64,000 nt of DNA from positions 186,001 through 250,000 of the forward strand of contig NZ_JACJVQ010000003.1 in NCBI RefSeq assembly GCF_014212135.1, written 5' to 3'. Every line of letters begins with the position of its first letter. Positions within the stretch are counted from its first letter, which is position 1. The notes beneath the pieces were generated by a model. That model ran no database searches, was not told the origin of the DNA, and was given only the letters and a program-made list of their open reading frames with translations. Shown here piece by piece: positions 17,792 through 26,719 of the stretch. The stretch is from Cohnella thailandensis (GTDB taxonomy: Bacteria > Bacillota > Bacilli > Paenibacillales > Paenibacillaceae). The position numbers and the translations under genes are program-made.

Positions 17792-17890
17792 CTATTTTTT
17801 TCTCTTAAAGCTTTTAATTAAAAACATTACAAATAATAGGACTACAAGTACGCTAAAGATAAAGTAAAACAATGATGGAAAATTAATCAT
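17792..17890 (-). CDS. 32-residue single-span membrane peptide
   Basis: A very short ORF on the minus strand: a hydrophobic stretch SLFYFIFSVLVVLLFVMFLI (residues 6-25) is followed by the basic tail KSFKRKK. GAGGGGG lies seven bases before the ATG, the best ribosome binding site in this AT-rich gap. The shape (one transmembrane helix and a Lys/Arg tail, about 30 residues) matches small regulatory membrane peptides and type I toxin peptides; no antisense RNA can be proven here. It is convergent with marR. Function unknown. Confidence 0.6.
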   Translation of the reverse strand: MINFPSLFYFIFSVLVVLLFVMFLIKSFKRKK

Positions 17891-18081
17891 ATGGTTAATC
17901 CCCCTCAAAAATATTATTTATTCGTTTATACGTAACTAGACCAACGAATTTTCGTTAATCTGTCCGTTAGCTGAACAGTTTGAGGTCTAACTGCAGCAAC
18001 CGCATTTTAAACTTGGCAGGCTACAGAATATCTTTCCCTAATGCATTTGACTTTAATTGAATGATCGTTTATTATTCGGCC

Positions 18082-18654
18082 ATGAGATATAAGGACAAAA
18101 ATAAAAATGAAGCTATTATTCAAGCAACCATTCAGCTTTTGAACGAGATCGGCTTCTCTGAAATTTCCATGTCCAAAATTGCCAAACGGGCTAAGGTATC
18201 ACCAGGAACGATCTATGTTTACTTCGAAAATAAGGAGGACATGCTGAGGAAGCTGTTTATGAATGTCGAGCAGAAGATTAGTTCAAGTATGTTCCAGGGT
18301 GTCCATCATCCAATGCCGGTCAGGGAAAGATTTGAACTGATTATGAGCAACTATATTGAATTCATTCTTAACCATAAAGATGAATTCCTCTTTTATGAAC
18401 AATTTTGCAATTCACCGCTTGTCGAGAATTTGTATCTTGAAGATTCCAGTATGATGTTCCAGCCTTTTTATAAATTGATCGAGGAAGGCAAAGAACAGAA
18501 GGTGCTTAAAGATTACGATACCATGCTGATGTTAGTTTTGATTTATGCTCCTGTTACCGAGCTTGCCAAACAATATTACAGAAGAGAGTTTGAATTTAAT
18601 AATAAAAATGTGAAGGACTTGATCCAATCAAGCTGGGACGCTGTCAAAGCATAA
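18082..18654 (+). CDS. TetR family transcriptional regulator
   Basis: 190 residues. The N-terminal helix-turn-helix is clear: AIIQATIQLLNEIGFSEISM, SKIAKRAKVSPGTIYVYFENK, then DMLRKLF. The C-terminal ligand domain is like that of the YfiR/AcrR group. The ATG at 18082 fits the family start; an in-frame ATG at 18061 adds seven residues, and neither has a clear ribosome binding site. The gene is markedly AT-rich compared with its surroundings. It precedes the metallo-hydrolase gene by 70 bases on the same strand and probably controls it and the reductase. Confidence 0.9.
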   Translation: MRYKDKNKNEAIIQATIQLLNEIGFSEISMSKIAKRAKVSPGTIYVYFENKEDMLRKLFMNVEQKISSSMFQGVHHPMPVRERFELIMSNYIEFILNHKDEFLFYEQFCNSPLVENLYLEDSSMMFQPFYKLIEEGKEQKVLKDYDTMLMLVLIYAPVTELAKQYYRREFEFNNKNVKDLIQSSWDAVKA

Positions 18655-18724
18655 GGAGTCCTTCTTTTTTTCATAGATAAAATGAATGAATGTTCAATTA
18701 ATATTAATTTGAGAGTTGGTACCT

Positions 18725-19747
18725 ATGTCCAAAAAGAGAAGAACAAAATATCAAATATCCAAAAACTTCGTAAACGGGAGGTTTAAATATCCTGTTGAAA
18801 CGCCTGTCGAGTACAGCGTGAAGGCTTTACTCCCAATCTTTCGGCAATATATCAAAGGCAATCCCAGAGCACGGCCGAAAGAAATACTTCCGGTTCAGCG
18901 AATCGCGGCACCTTTATCAAAGGAAGATGTTAATAAAACGGCAGTTATATGGCTCGGGCACTCTACATCGTTTATTCAGCTGGAGGGGCGGCAATTACTG
19001 TTAGATCCGATATTTGAGTCTTATTCCTCTCCTTTCAGGTTTGGCGGCAGACGTTATAGCGAACAACTGCCCATTGAAATCGAGGATCTTCCGCAAATTG
19101 ATGCGGTGCTCATCTCACATGATCACTACGATCACCTGGATTTCAGGTCTATCAAGAAACTAAAAGATAAAGTGAGAACATTTTATGTCCCTCTTGGGGT
19201 TGGCGGCCGTTTGGAAAGATGGGGTGTTGTTCCTAACAAGATTGTGGAGCTTGACTGGTGGGAGGAATCTGGGTTTAAAGGACTGAAGCTTCGCTGCACG
19301 CCGGCAAAGCATTCATCGGGAAGAGGGATTTTTAAGCAAAATACTACGCTGTGGTGTTCCTGGATTATTGAAGGAGAACATACAAAGATATTTTATAGCG
19401 GAGATAGCGGCTACGGACCTCACTTTAAAGAGATTGGCGAAAACTACGGTCCTTTCGATCTGACATTAATTGAGGCTGGACAATACGACAACAGTGGCTT
19501 GTGGCCGCTGCATATGCTGCCCGAGGAGACGGTTCAAGCCCACATTGAACTTCAAGGTAACATATTGCTCCCGGTCCATTGGGGCGCATTTACACTCGCA
19601 TTCCATGACTGGGACGAGCCGATCAAGCGTGTTCTCAAGGCTGCGGCTGAAAGAAACGTCGTCATCGCGGTACCTCGCATAGGTGAAAGCGTTGAGATTG
19701 GTTCTTCAGAAATACCTTCGGTTCCATGGTGGAGAGATATTCCTTAA
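18725..19747 (+). CDS. Metallo-beta-lactamase-fold hydrolase (UlaG/NAPE-PLD type)
   Basis: 340 residues. The metal motif is SHDHYDHLD, preceded by IWLGHSTSFIQLEGRQLLLD and followed by AKHSSGRG, YSGDSGYG and PVHWGAF, the successive metal ligands of the NAPE-PLD/UlaG branch. The presence of a conserved N-terminal KYPVETP/RPKEILPV segment before the fold also agrees. No signal peptide. The ATG at 18725 has GAGAG about nine bases upstream. Substrate unknown; relatives cleave phosphodiesters or lactones. Codon use is AT-rich, like the flanking TetR and reductase genes. Confidence 0.88.
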   Translation: MSKKRRTKYQISKNFVNGRFKYPVETPVEYSVKALLPIFRQYIKGNPRARPKEILPVQRIAAPLSKEDVNKTAVIWLGHSTSFIQLEGRQLLLDPIFESYSSPFRFGGRRYSEQLPIEIEDLPQIDAVLISHDHYDHLDFRSIKKLKDKVRTFYVPLGVGGRLERWGVVPNKIVELDWWEESGFKGLKLRCTPAKHSSGRGIFKQNTTLWCSWIIEGEHTKIFYSGDSGYGPHFKEIGENYGPFDLTLIEAGQYDNSGLWPLHMLPEETVQAHIELQGNILLPVHWGAFTLAFHDWDEPIKRVLKAAAERNVVIAVPRIGESVEIGSSEIPSVPWWRDIP

Positions 19748-19854
19748 AGGGGGTGATCCATGTAAAAAGCGACGTATCCAACGATGATCAATATCTTATA
19801 AGAAATGGAAGTTCCAGATTTGAAAAAGTGGATAACAATTATTAGGAGGCATAT

Positions 19855-20904
19855 ATGAAATATTATTTCTTAGGCAAAAGTGGATTGCGAGTCTCGGAGC
19901 TTGCGCTTGGCACTATGACTTTCGGTACGGATTGGGGATGGGGTGCAGGCACGGATGAAGCTCAGAACATACTGGACATTTATCTTGACCGGGGCGGAAA
20001 TTTTGTCGATACGGCCAGTGGATACACGAACGGAAGCTCGGAAAAAATGTTGGGCGAAATTCTGGGGGAACGGCGCGAGCGTATCGTTCTTGCTACAAAG
20101 TATACGATGAATACGCATCAAGGAGACCCGAATGCAGGCGGAAATCATAGAAAAAGCATGATCCGCTCGGTTGAAACGAGTCTGTCGCGAATGAAAACAG
20201 ATTATATCGACCTGCTGTATTTACACTCTTGGGATAACACGACGCCGGTCGAGGAAGTGTTACGGGCTATGGATGATCTTGTACGAGCGGGCAAGGTGCT
20301 TTATGTAGGAATATCGGATACGCCGGCCTGGCAGATTTCGCGGATGCAGACAATCGCCGACCTGAGAGGGTGGTCTTCTCTGGTTGCCCTGCAAAACGAA
20401 CACAGTCTGATCGAACGAACGTCGGAAAGAGAGCTTACTCCGATGGCTCAGGAGATGGGGCTTGGGGTTGTTGCCTGGTCGCCTCTGGCCAACGGTCTTC
20501 TGACCGGAAAATATTCAAGAGAGGATTTGCACCAGAGCAGCAAGAAATCCGAAGGCTGGAGCTCACGGGTAACCATGATGGCTAACCATGGTATGCTGAA
20601 TGAGCGGGTATTCAATATTGTGGATGAAGTAAAAAAAGTAGCAGATGAAGTGAATGCTCCAGCAGCGCATGTTGCATTGGCATGGCTGAGAGCCCAATCG
20701 TCCGTTACATCCATCTTGCTGGGGGCAAGCAAAGCCGGACAGCTTGAAAGCAATTTGGATATGCTCGATTTGCAGCTTACGGAGGAACAACTGCAAAGGC
20801 TCGACACGGTAAGCGCGATTGAGCTGGGGTTTCCACATAAGTACTTAAATGACCCTGCAAACCTGTGGGGAGTTTTTGGGGGCGTAGCCGTCGAGCGCCG
20901 CTAA
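19855..20904 (+). CDS. Aldo/keto reductase
   Basis: 349 residues, an NADPH-dependent (beta/alpha)8 oxidoreductase. Visible family elements: YYFLGKSGLRVSELALGTMT, the catalytic Asp and Tyr in FVDTASGYTNGSSE, Lys in LATKYTMN, His in LLYLHSWD, and cofactor loop SILLGASKAGQLESNL near the end. AGGAGG lies five bases before the ATG. It follows the TetR and metallo-hydrolase genes in the same orientation and base composition, so the three probably form one transferred unit. Substrate not evident. Confidence 0.93.
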   Translation: MKYYFLGKSGLRVSELALGTMTFGTDWGWGAGTDEAQNILDIYLDRGGNFVDTASGYTNGSSEKMLGEILGERRERIVLATKYTMNTHQGDPNAGGNHRKSMIRSVETSLSRMKTDYIDLLYLHSWDNTTPVEEVLRAMDDLVRAGKVLYVGISDTPAWQISRMQTIADLRGWSSLVALQNEHSLIERTSERELTPMAQEMGLGVVAWSPLANGLLTGKYSREDLHQSSKKSEGWSSRVTMMANHGMLNERVFNIVDEVKKVADEVNAPAAHVALAWLRAQSSVTSILLGASKAGQLESNLDMLDLQLTEEQLQRLDTVSAIELGFPHKYLNDPANLWGVFGGVAVERR

Positions 20905-20975
20905 ACTATGTCCAAACGCCTTCAAGTGATGGTTACCATGTCGTTAGATATGGAAATAAACTTGGAGGTGTTTTT

Positions 20976-21062
20976 TTGAATTTTATAGAATTTATTTCAC
21001 AATTTTCGCACTTATTGCAATGTTGTCTTGACGACTTTCTATTCGCACCATTACTCAACTGA
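20976..21062 (+). CDS. Possible 28-residue peptide (TTG start)
   Basis: After the reductase gene, GGAGG is followed at a good distance by a TTG codon opening a 28-residue frame (NFIEFISQFSHLLQCCLDDF in the middle). It may be a true small peptide or the remnant of a broken gene at the edge of the AT-rich island. No homologue is recognised. Confidence 0.3.
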   Translation: MNFIEFISQFSHLLQCCLDDFLFAPLLN

Positions 21063-21137
21063 GACCGGTCATGCGGTGGTTGGGCCCCAATTGGATACTT
21101 TTAACTCCCCTAGAGGCGGCATCCGGTAGGCGGCGCC

Positions 21138-21166
21138 AAAAAGCCGGCCCGAAAAGCCGGGCCGGC
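21138..21166 (-). terminator. Terminator of the membrane-bound AraC gene
   Basis: On the minus strand GCCGGCCCG pairs with CGGGCCGGC across a six-base loop and TTTTT follows. It lies 22 bases beyond the regulator stop. Confidence 0.85.
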
Positions 21167-21188
21167 CGTACATGCGCGCTCCGCGCAT

Positions 21189-23495
21189 TCACGTATGCTT
21201 GTCGATCGAGAACTTCAACCGGTACTCCTTCGGAGTCACGCTGTAATGCCGCTTGAACAGCCGGTAGAAGTAGCTTTCGTTCCCGAAGCCGACCTTCTCC
21301 ATGATCTCGGCCACCGTCAGGTCCTTCTGCTCCAGGTAGAGGCGGGCGTGGGCGAGACGGGTCGAGTTGATCAGGTCGACGACCGTTTCGCCTTCCTGCG
21401 CCTTGAACGTCTGCCCGAGGTACACCGGGTTCATCTTCAGCATGTCGGCGATCTTCTGGACGTTCAAGTCGGGATCGGCGTAGTGCTTGCCGACGATCTC
21501 CTTGATCGTGTCGGCGATCAGCTGGCTTTTGTCCTCCTTGCCGCTCTGGCGCTGACTGAACGTCTCGCCGATAACCTCGTTCAGCACCTGCCCGATCTCG
21601 TCCAGCGTCTCGGCGCCGAGAATGCGGCGGTTGATCGCCTGGAGGTCGACGGAGAGCGGGTTCAGGTGGTAGTGGTTCATCTCGCTGAGCGTGTTGCTGA
21701 GCGTGATCGCCATATGGAGCACCGCGGCGAACATGTTCTCGAAGCTGAAGCCGCCGATGATCTCCTTCCAGCGGGAGATCGCTTCCTCCGTCCGCTCCCG
21801 GTCCCCGCTTCTCATGCCTTCGGTCAACTGGCGCTCCAGCTCCGGAGGCACGCGGTACTCGGGATTGCGCTCGTTGTCCTTGATCATGTCCGGCTCGATA
21901 ATCGAGCCCTTGCCCAGGATCATCCGGTAATCCGAGTGCCGGAGCGCAAGCTTGTAATGCTGCGTGATCTCTTGGTACCTGTCGAAGGTTCGGCTGAGCG
22001 TCGCCGTAAACGAGAAACGGTAGAACTGCTTGACCGTTCGCTGAAGCTCGCCGAATCGCTCCTTCAGCTCGTCCAGTTCCGCCGAACCGCCGCTGACGAG
22101 AAAGACGAGATGGCCGCTTCTCATATCCGCCGCTTCGCAGGAGAACGACCGGCGCAGAAGCTCTTGGCCGATGTTGGCGATCGCGAAGCCGTACAACGAT
22201 TCGGCCTGCGTTCCCTGCTCGGCAACGAGCGCCTCCAGCCCGTCCAGCTTGACGACCGCTACCCGGATCGCCCCCGGAATCGCGAGATCGAGCCCGTATT
22301 GAGCCTTGTTCTGAAGCAATTCCGGCTCCGCCATACTCTCGCTTCCGGAGATCAGGCTCCTCAAGTGATAAGCCCTGGCGATGTTGATCTGCGAGGCTTG
22401 CTCCTGTTCGAGCAGCGACAGCTTATCCCGCATCCCCTTGTACGTAGCGGCGATGATCGACATCTCGTCGCTCACCTGCTCCGGCTCGCGTCCGTCGGGC
22501 CGGACGAGGCTGTACAGCTGACCGACGGGCTTATAGAGCCTAAGAGAGAAGTATATGGATAGAAGAACGGCGAGAAGCACGACGGAGATCGTCACGATGA
22601 TCTCGGTCCATTTCATCTGCCGGACGCTGCCCAGAACGGCGTCGTAATCCCTCACGCTGACGATTTTCCAGTTGTTCAGCCCTTGGCTGAGGTACGTGAT
22701 TTTATATTTGGTTCCCTCGTAGGTGTAATTGAAATCGTCCAGCGTGCTCGCCGAATTCGCTATCCGCTGGAGCACCGCGCTCTTCATCCCCTGGAGATCC
22801 GGTCGATCGTTGTCGCTCTCGATAAGCACCCTGCCGTCGCCGTCGGCGATAAAGAGACCGTCGTTCTCTCGCTCGGCCAAGCGATTAAGCGTTTTCACAT
22901 TGTCCAACATCCAGTCCGGCTTCACCGTGAGAATAAGCACGTTGTCGTTGACCGAGCCGAGCGAGGGTCCGTCATAGATGAAGAACGCGAAAACGTCGAT
23001 GTCGGAGCCTCCGTCAAGGTCGAGCGGAATCAGCTGAAGCTTCGGAACGTTCGGGTGCTCGTTCTTGTAGCGGCTCAGCTCCGCGTAGAACAAATCGTTG
23101 TCCATCCCATGATTCAGGGAGGAGAAGTAGCGCTTCTGCTTCGGGTTATAGAAAGCGATCGCGTGAAGATAGGGAGATTCGGCGACCGTTCGGTCCAGTC
23201 GGTCGATCTTGAGAACGCTCTGCTTGTAATCCGCTCCGGCCTTGACCGCGATCAGCTCGTCGTCGTTAAAAAGCGACACCGCGAGATTCTTCACGATCCC
23301 GTTCATGTTCTCGATGTTGTAATTGATCTGCGTCAGCAGCTTCAGGTCGGCTTCGTTCTGGAGCCGCAGCACCTTGCCCCGGGCATTGACGTTAAGAAGA
23401 TAAGAGGCGATCGCCAGAAGGATGACGACGAGGATGAAGCTTATCAAGGTCCGCTGCAGGTACTTGCGCCCTCGGAACGTCCGAAACAGATTCAT
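21189..23495 (-). CDS. Membrane-bound AraC family regulator with extracellular sensor domain
   Basis: 768 residues. A first membrane helix (about residues 16-36, TLISFILVVILLAIASYLL), an extracellular double-Cache-like domain of about 250 residues, a second helix (about 295-315, IIVTISVVLLAVLLSIYF), a cytoplasmic linker domain, and a C-terminal AraC helix-turn-helix pair (DLNVQKIADMLKMNPVYLGQ and SYFYRLFKRHYSVTPKEYR). This layout, common in Paenibacillus, merges sensor and DNA-binding regulator and often sits beside sugar ABC operons. The next gene upstream is a glycosidase on the same strand, but no ABC importer is adjacent. The ligand is unknown. Confidence 0.92.
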   Translation of the reverse strand: MNLFRTFRGRKYLQRTLISFILVVILLAIASYLLNVNARGKVLRLQNEADLKLLTQINYNIENMNGIVKNLAVSLFNDDELIAVKAGADYKQSVLKIDRLDRTVAESPYLHAIAFYNPKQKRYFSSLNHGMDNDLFYAELSRYKNEHPNVPKLQLIPLDLDGGSDIDVFAFFIYDGPSLGSVNDNVLILTVKPDWMLDNVKTLNRLAERENDGLFIADGDGRVLIESDNDRPDLQGMKSAVLQRIANSASTLDDFNYTYEGTKYKITYLSQGLNNWKIVSVRDYDAVLGSVRQMKWTEIIVTISVVLLAVLLSIYFSLRLYKPVGQLYSLVRPDGREPEQVSDEMSIIAATYKGMRDKLSLLEQEQASQINIARAYHLRSLISGSESMAEPELLQNKAQYGLDLAIPGAIRVAVVKLDGLEALVAEQGTQAESLYGFAIANIGQELLRRSFSCEAADMRSGHLVFLVSGGSAELDELKERFGELQRTVKQFYRFSFTATLSRTFDRYQEITQHYKLALRHSDYRMILGKGSIIEPDMIKDNERNPEYRVPPELERQLTEGMRSGDRERTEEAISRWKEIIGGFSFENMFAAVLHMAITLSNTLSEMNHYHLNPLSVDLQAINRRILGAETLDEIGQVLNEVIGETFSQRQSGKEDKSQLIADTIKEIVGKHYADPDLNVQKIADMLKMNPVYLGQTFKAQEGETVVDLINSTRLAHARLYLEQKDLTVAEIMEKVGFGNESYFYRLFKRHYSVTPKEYRLKFSIDKHT

Positions 23496-23670
23496 GGCGG
23501 TTCTCCCCCGTCTCGTCTTGGTCGTAGTGGTGACTGGTGCCTATACTATATATGCATGCCGAAAATGTTGTCAATCGAATCCTCTCCTGCGAAAAAGAGC
23601 GGAAACAAGGCGCTTCCCCGAAGGAAAGCACCTTGTTTCAATTGGCCGGAACGGATGTTGATCGATGAAT

Positions 23671-25644
23671 TCAAGCCCTGTAATCGAGCACGACCATCTG
23701 ATGGTTAAGCAGCTTCTCCAGCCTGTAGCGAATCGTATCGCCGGCCGTCTCGTAAGCGAGCTCGGTCCCCTCCGGGGCCAGATAGACGCGCGTGATCTCT
23801 TTGCCCGGAAGACGAACCGCCACGTCGATGTCATGCAGGGGAACGATATCCTCGATGACCTCGACATTCGTCCCTCTACGGACGGGGGACGCGTACAGGG
23901 AGTGCTGAACGAACCGCTTCTCCTTCTCTTGATGCTGCAGGGTCGCCACCCCTTGGGCGGGCAGTCCGATCTCAAGCGTCGGGTTCCCGATCAGAAGCCG
24001 CAGCGCATGAGCCACCGTCTCCTTAATGGCAAGGGTACCCTTCTCCGCATAATCCTCGAACAGGTTCCAGGCGATATAGATCCCGTTCGCGCTCCGGACG
24101 ATGCCCGGTCCGCCCTCCGTCAAGCTGCCCGGCGTATGCTGGTGGGAGCAGAAGGAATAGACGTCCCGGTTGAAGTACGGATCCTCCCGTCGCCCGAGCT
24201 CTTCCCCTCCTTCGGCCAGCTCTACCTTCTGCCCTTCCGCGTAAACGACGAACGAGACATCGCCGAGAGACGGCAGCTCGAAGGAAGGATGCAGATAATC
24301 GGGCTTGAAGGGGTTCGGCCCGGCATAGCGGACTCCGAGATCGAGGACGAATTCCGTCAGGGCCGGATCCAGGCCGGATGCGCCGGTCGCAAGCAGCTTG
24401 CCGCCGCCGCTCGTATAGGCATCAAGCTTCGCCTTAAGCTCCTCGTTCACCGTCACCCGATCCGGAAGAAGGAGAACTTTATACGCGCTAAAGTCGGATT
24501 CGAGGTCCAGAACGTCGAACAGGATTTGATTCTCGAGCAGAATCCGGACCGCGCCGGCGTCCGCCTTCCCGGCGAGTCCCCCGATTATCGGTCCGATCGC
24601 CGCTTCGACCGAGAGCAGGCCGACGTCGGCGACATGGCGAACGTCCGCGCACCAGGATTCTTTGCGCTCCACCTCTTCATAGGCGGCCCCGATCAGACGG
24701 TAGGTTGCCGGGTCCATGCGCCCTTCGGGATGAAGCTGGTCTCCGATCGAGCAGCGGGCCCCGTTCGCGAGACTGAGCGCCACTTCATAACGCAGCGCGT
24801 TGGGATGCTTAAAGCCGCCGAACTCTCCCCAGGACAAGTGAAACTTGCCGGTCATGCCGAGAAAATCGTATCCGAGCTGCTGAACGTAACGGGCGGACAA
24901 CGGGAAGTGATCGTAGCCCCAGCCGCCGGTCGGCAGCGACTCCAGCTCCAAATGGGTGTTGGCCGCCGCCAGGTCGCGCCGTCCCCGATGGATGTGACCG
25001 GAATTGTGGAAGATCGGCAATCCCGGCTTGATCGCATGAACCGCCTCCCGCACCCTCCGGGTGTAGTTCGCGTACGTTTTTTCTCCCAATTCCTTGACGT
25101 TCTTGGGGTCCCGCGGATCCTTCCCCTCGCCGAGCAGCTGGTTGACGCACGTATGGCAGTAGCACTTGCGCACACCGACGATATCCAGGAAGATTCCGTC
25201 CCCGTCGTACTTGCGCGTCGCCTCCTCTATCTGCCGGATGAGGATATCCAGGTAAGGAGTATTCATGCAGAACTGGTGGTAACCCGGCTCCATGAACGAC
25301 GCCGCCCAGTTCGTCCGATCGTTCTCGTCCCTTATGAGCCATTCCGGGTGCAGCCGTGCCAGCCGTTCATCCAATCCCGCCGACAGATAGACGGGCGTCT
25401 TGACGCCGATCTCGTGCGCCGCCTCGATCTGCGCGCCCAGAAGGTCGAAGCCTAAGTGCGGATGGATCTCGTTCTCCTCCGATGGAAAGTACGCCCAGCC
25501 ATGGTGGCACTTGGCGAATACCGTGATCGAATCGACGCGGCCGAGCTTCAGCATCTCCTGGAATTGAGCCTTGGAGAAGCTTTGCCCGATTCTTTGAATT
25601 TTTTCCGAAGTGTGAAAATCCAGATGGACCTGCCTGAAACGCAT
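23671..25644 (-). CDS. GHL6-like glycosidase with beta-galactosidase trimerisation domain
   Basis: 657 residues. The N-terminal half is a TIM-barrel glycosidase of the hypothetical glycosyl hydrolase 6 (GHL6) type: RQVHLDFHTSEKI, VYLSAGLDERLARLHPEW, DGIFLDIVG and a Cys pair CYCHTC. Residues from about 340 to 560 resemble the beta-galactosidase trimerisation domain (VLLLPDRVTVNEELKAKLDA, GGGKLLATG). No signal peptide. AAAGGAG precedes the ATG. Divergent from an AraC gene 122 bases away that probably regulates it. A distantly related fucosidase or galactosidase activity is possible; nothing fixes the substrate. Confidence 0.82.
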   Translation of the reverse strand: MRFRQVHLDFHTSEKIQRIGQSFSKAQFQEMLKLGRVDSITVFAKCHHGWAYFPSEENEIHPHLGFDLLGAQIEAAHEIGVKTPVYLSAGLDERLARLHPEWLIRDENDRTNWAASFMEPGYHQFCMNTPYLDILIRQIEEATRKYDGDGIFLDIVGVRKCYCHTCVNQLLGEGKDPRDPKNVKELGEKTYANYTRRVREAVHAIKPGLPIFHNSGHIHRGRRDLAAANTHLELESLPTGGWGYDHFPLSARYVQQLGYDFLGMTGKFHLSWGEFGGFKHPNALRYEVALSLANGARCSIGDQLHPEGRMDPATYRLIGAAYEEVERKESWCADVRHVADVGLLSVEAAIGPIIGGLAGKADAGAVRILLENQILFDVLDLESDFSAYKVLLLPDRVTVNEELKAKLDAYTSGGGKLLATGASGLDPALTEFVLDLGVRYAGPNPFKPDYLHPSFELPSLGDVSFVVYAEGQKVELAEGGEELGRREDPYFNRDVYSFCSHQHTPGSLTEGGPGIVRSANGIYIAWNLFEDYAEKGTLAIKETVAHALRLLIGNPTLEIGLPAQGVATLQHQEKEKRFVQHSLYASPVRRGTNVEVIEDIVPLHDIDVAVRLPGKEITRVYLAPEGTELAYETAGDTIRYRLEKLLNHQMVVLDYRA

Positions 25645-25765
25645 CGCACCGGGCTCCTTTCTATTCGAATGTTATGGATTCTGTTTCGTTAAGCGCTGTC
25701 ACTATTGTATGATGGAGTGGGGCCAACGTCTTTTAACAGCATTCCATCATTTATAAAATATTCCG

Positions 25766-26659
25766 GTGGTGTTCCAGGTGGAGATAAATTCGGCGGGTGC
25801 GCGAAAGCTGTCGGAAACGACCGTTTACGTCCGGGAAGCCCATCGCTACACGTACCGCGGCGACGTCCACGAGGAGACCCGGGTCGGCTACACCTACGCT
25901 TTCCATCTCTTCTTTCACGGGCAGGGAAGAGTCGCCGTCGCGGGCAGATCGTATCCGGTCGGTCCGGGGTCGCTCGTCTTCATAAGGCCGGGGGAGGCGC
26001 ATTCGTTCCATTTGTCTTCCGCCGCTCCGCTGGAGGCTTACAATATTTATTGCGACCTCTGGGGGAAGCCCGATCGGCTGTTCTCCCGCTTCTCGTTCCA
26101 AACGAGCCGCCCCGACCCGGAGCTTATGCCTTCCGCGGTGAGCTGTCCCGAGCTGGAGGCCCTTCCCGTTCATGCCCGGGTTCCCGGCCATTCTCCGCTG
26201 ACGGACTGGTTCGTCCGGATCTGCGGGTGGCACGATCCGTCCGACGGGAATGCCGAAGCGCTCGTGTCCAGCCTCATGAAGGCATGGCTGCTTCACGCCC
26301 ACGGCGAGCTTCGCTCCGACTTCCCGTACGACCGCCGCATCGCGCGCCTTCTCGAGCGGATGGAGTGGGAGCCGGAAGCCCGCTTCTCCCACGAGGAGAT
26401 GAGCCGGGAATGCGGCCTGGAGAAGTCCCACTTCTATTCCCTGTTCAAGAGCGCGACGGGGATGACGCCGAAGGCATACCAGCTCAGGTTGAAAATGAAA
26501 AAAGCCGCGGCCCTGCTGCTGGAGAGCGACCAATCGGTCACCCGAATCTCCGAGCAGCTCGGCTACGACACCGTGCACTACTTCTCCAAGCAATTCTCCG
26601 ACTTCTATCGTCAGTCTCCTACCCAATACCGCAGCCTGCGACGCGGGGGCGGACTGTAA
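25766..26659 (+). CDS. AraC family transcriptional regulator
   Basis: 297 residues. A cupin sensor domain (GYTYAFHLFFHGQGRVAVAG, GSLVFIRPGEAHSFHL) is followed by the AraC DNA-binding domain (SHEEMSRECGLEKSHFYSLF, SVTRISEQLGYDTVHYFSKQ, YRQSPTQYRS). The start is uncertain: GTG codons at 25766, 25769 and 25778 are in frame and none has an ideal binding site. Divergent from the GHL6-like glycosidase, so it is the likely activator of that gene. Confidence 0.88.
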   Translation: MVFQVEINSAGARKLSETTVYVREAHRYTYRGDVHEETRVGYTYAFHLFFHGQGRVAVAGRSYPVGPGSLVFIRPGEAHSFHLSSAAPLEAYNIYCDLWGKPDRLFSRFSFQTSRPDPELMPSAVSCPELEALPVHARVPGHSPLTDWFVRICGWHDPSDGNAEALVSSLMKAWLLHAHGELRSDFPYDRRIARLLERMEWEPEARFSHEEMSRECGLEKSHFYSLFKSATGMTPKAYQLRLKMKKAAALLLESDQSVTRISEQLGYDTVHYFSKQFSDFYRQSPTQYRSLRRGGGL

Positions 26660-26663
26660 AAGG

Positions 26664-26699
26664 AAGACGGAAGCCTCCCGCCATGGGGGCTTCCGTCTT
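26664..26699. terminator. Bidirectional terminator between AraC and NEAT-SLH genes
   Basis: A perfect 12-base inverted repeat, AAGACGGAAGCC and GGCTTCCGTCTT, lies five bases after the AraC stop and 21 bases after the stop of the convergent NEAT-SLH gene. Confidence 0.85.
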
Positions 26700-26719
26700 G
26701 CGTTATCTTGTTTGGATAG

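Noticed and set aside
19748..19800. ATG followed directly by TAA after GGGGGTG
   Set aside because: A start-stop pair can work as a tiny regulatory ORF, but nothing else supports it; the reductase has its own strong site 100 bases later.
19826..19845. Lac-operator-like word GTGGATAACAATT before the aldo/keto reductase
   Set aside because: Only half of the operator is matched, no LacI-type regulator is near, and the word is common in AT-rich DNA.
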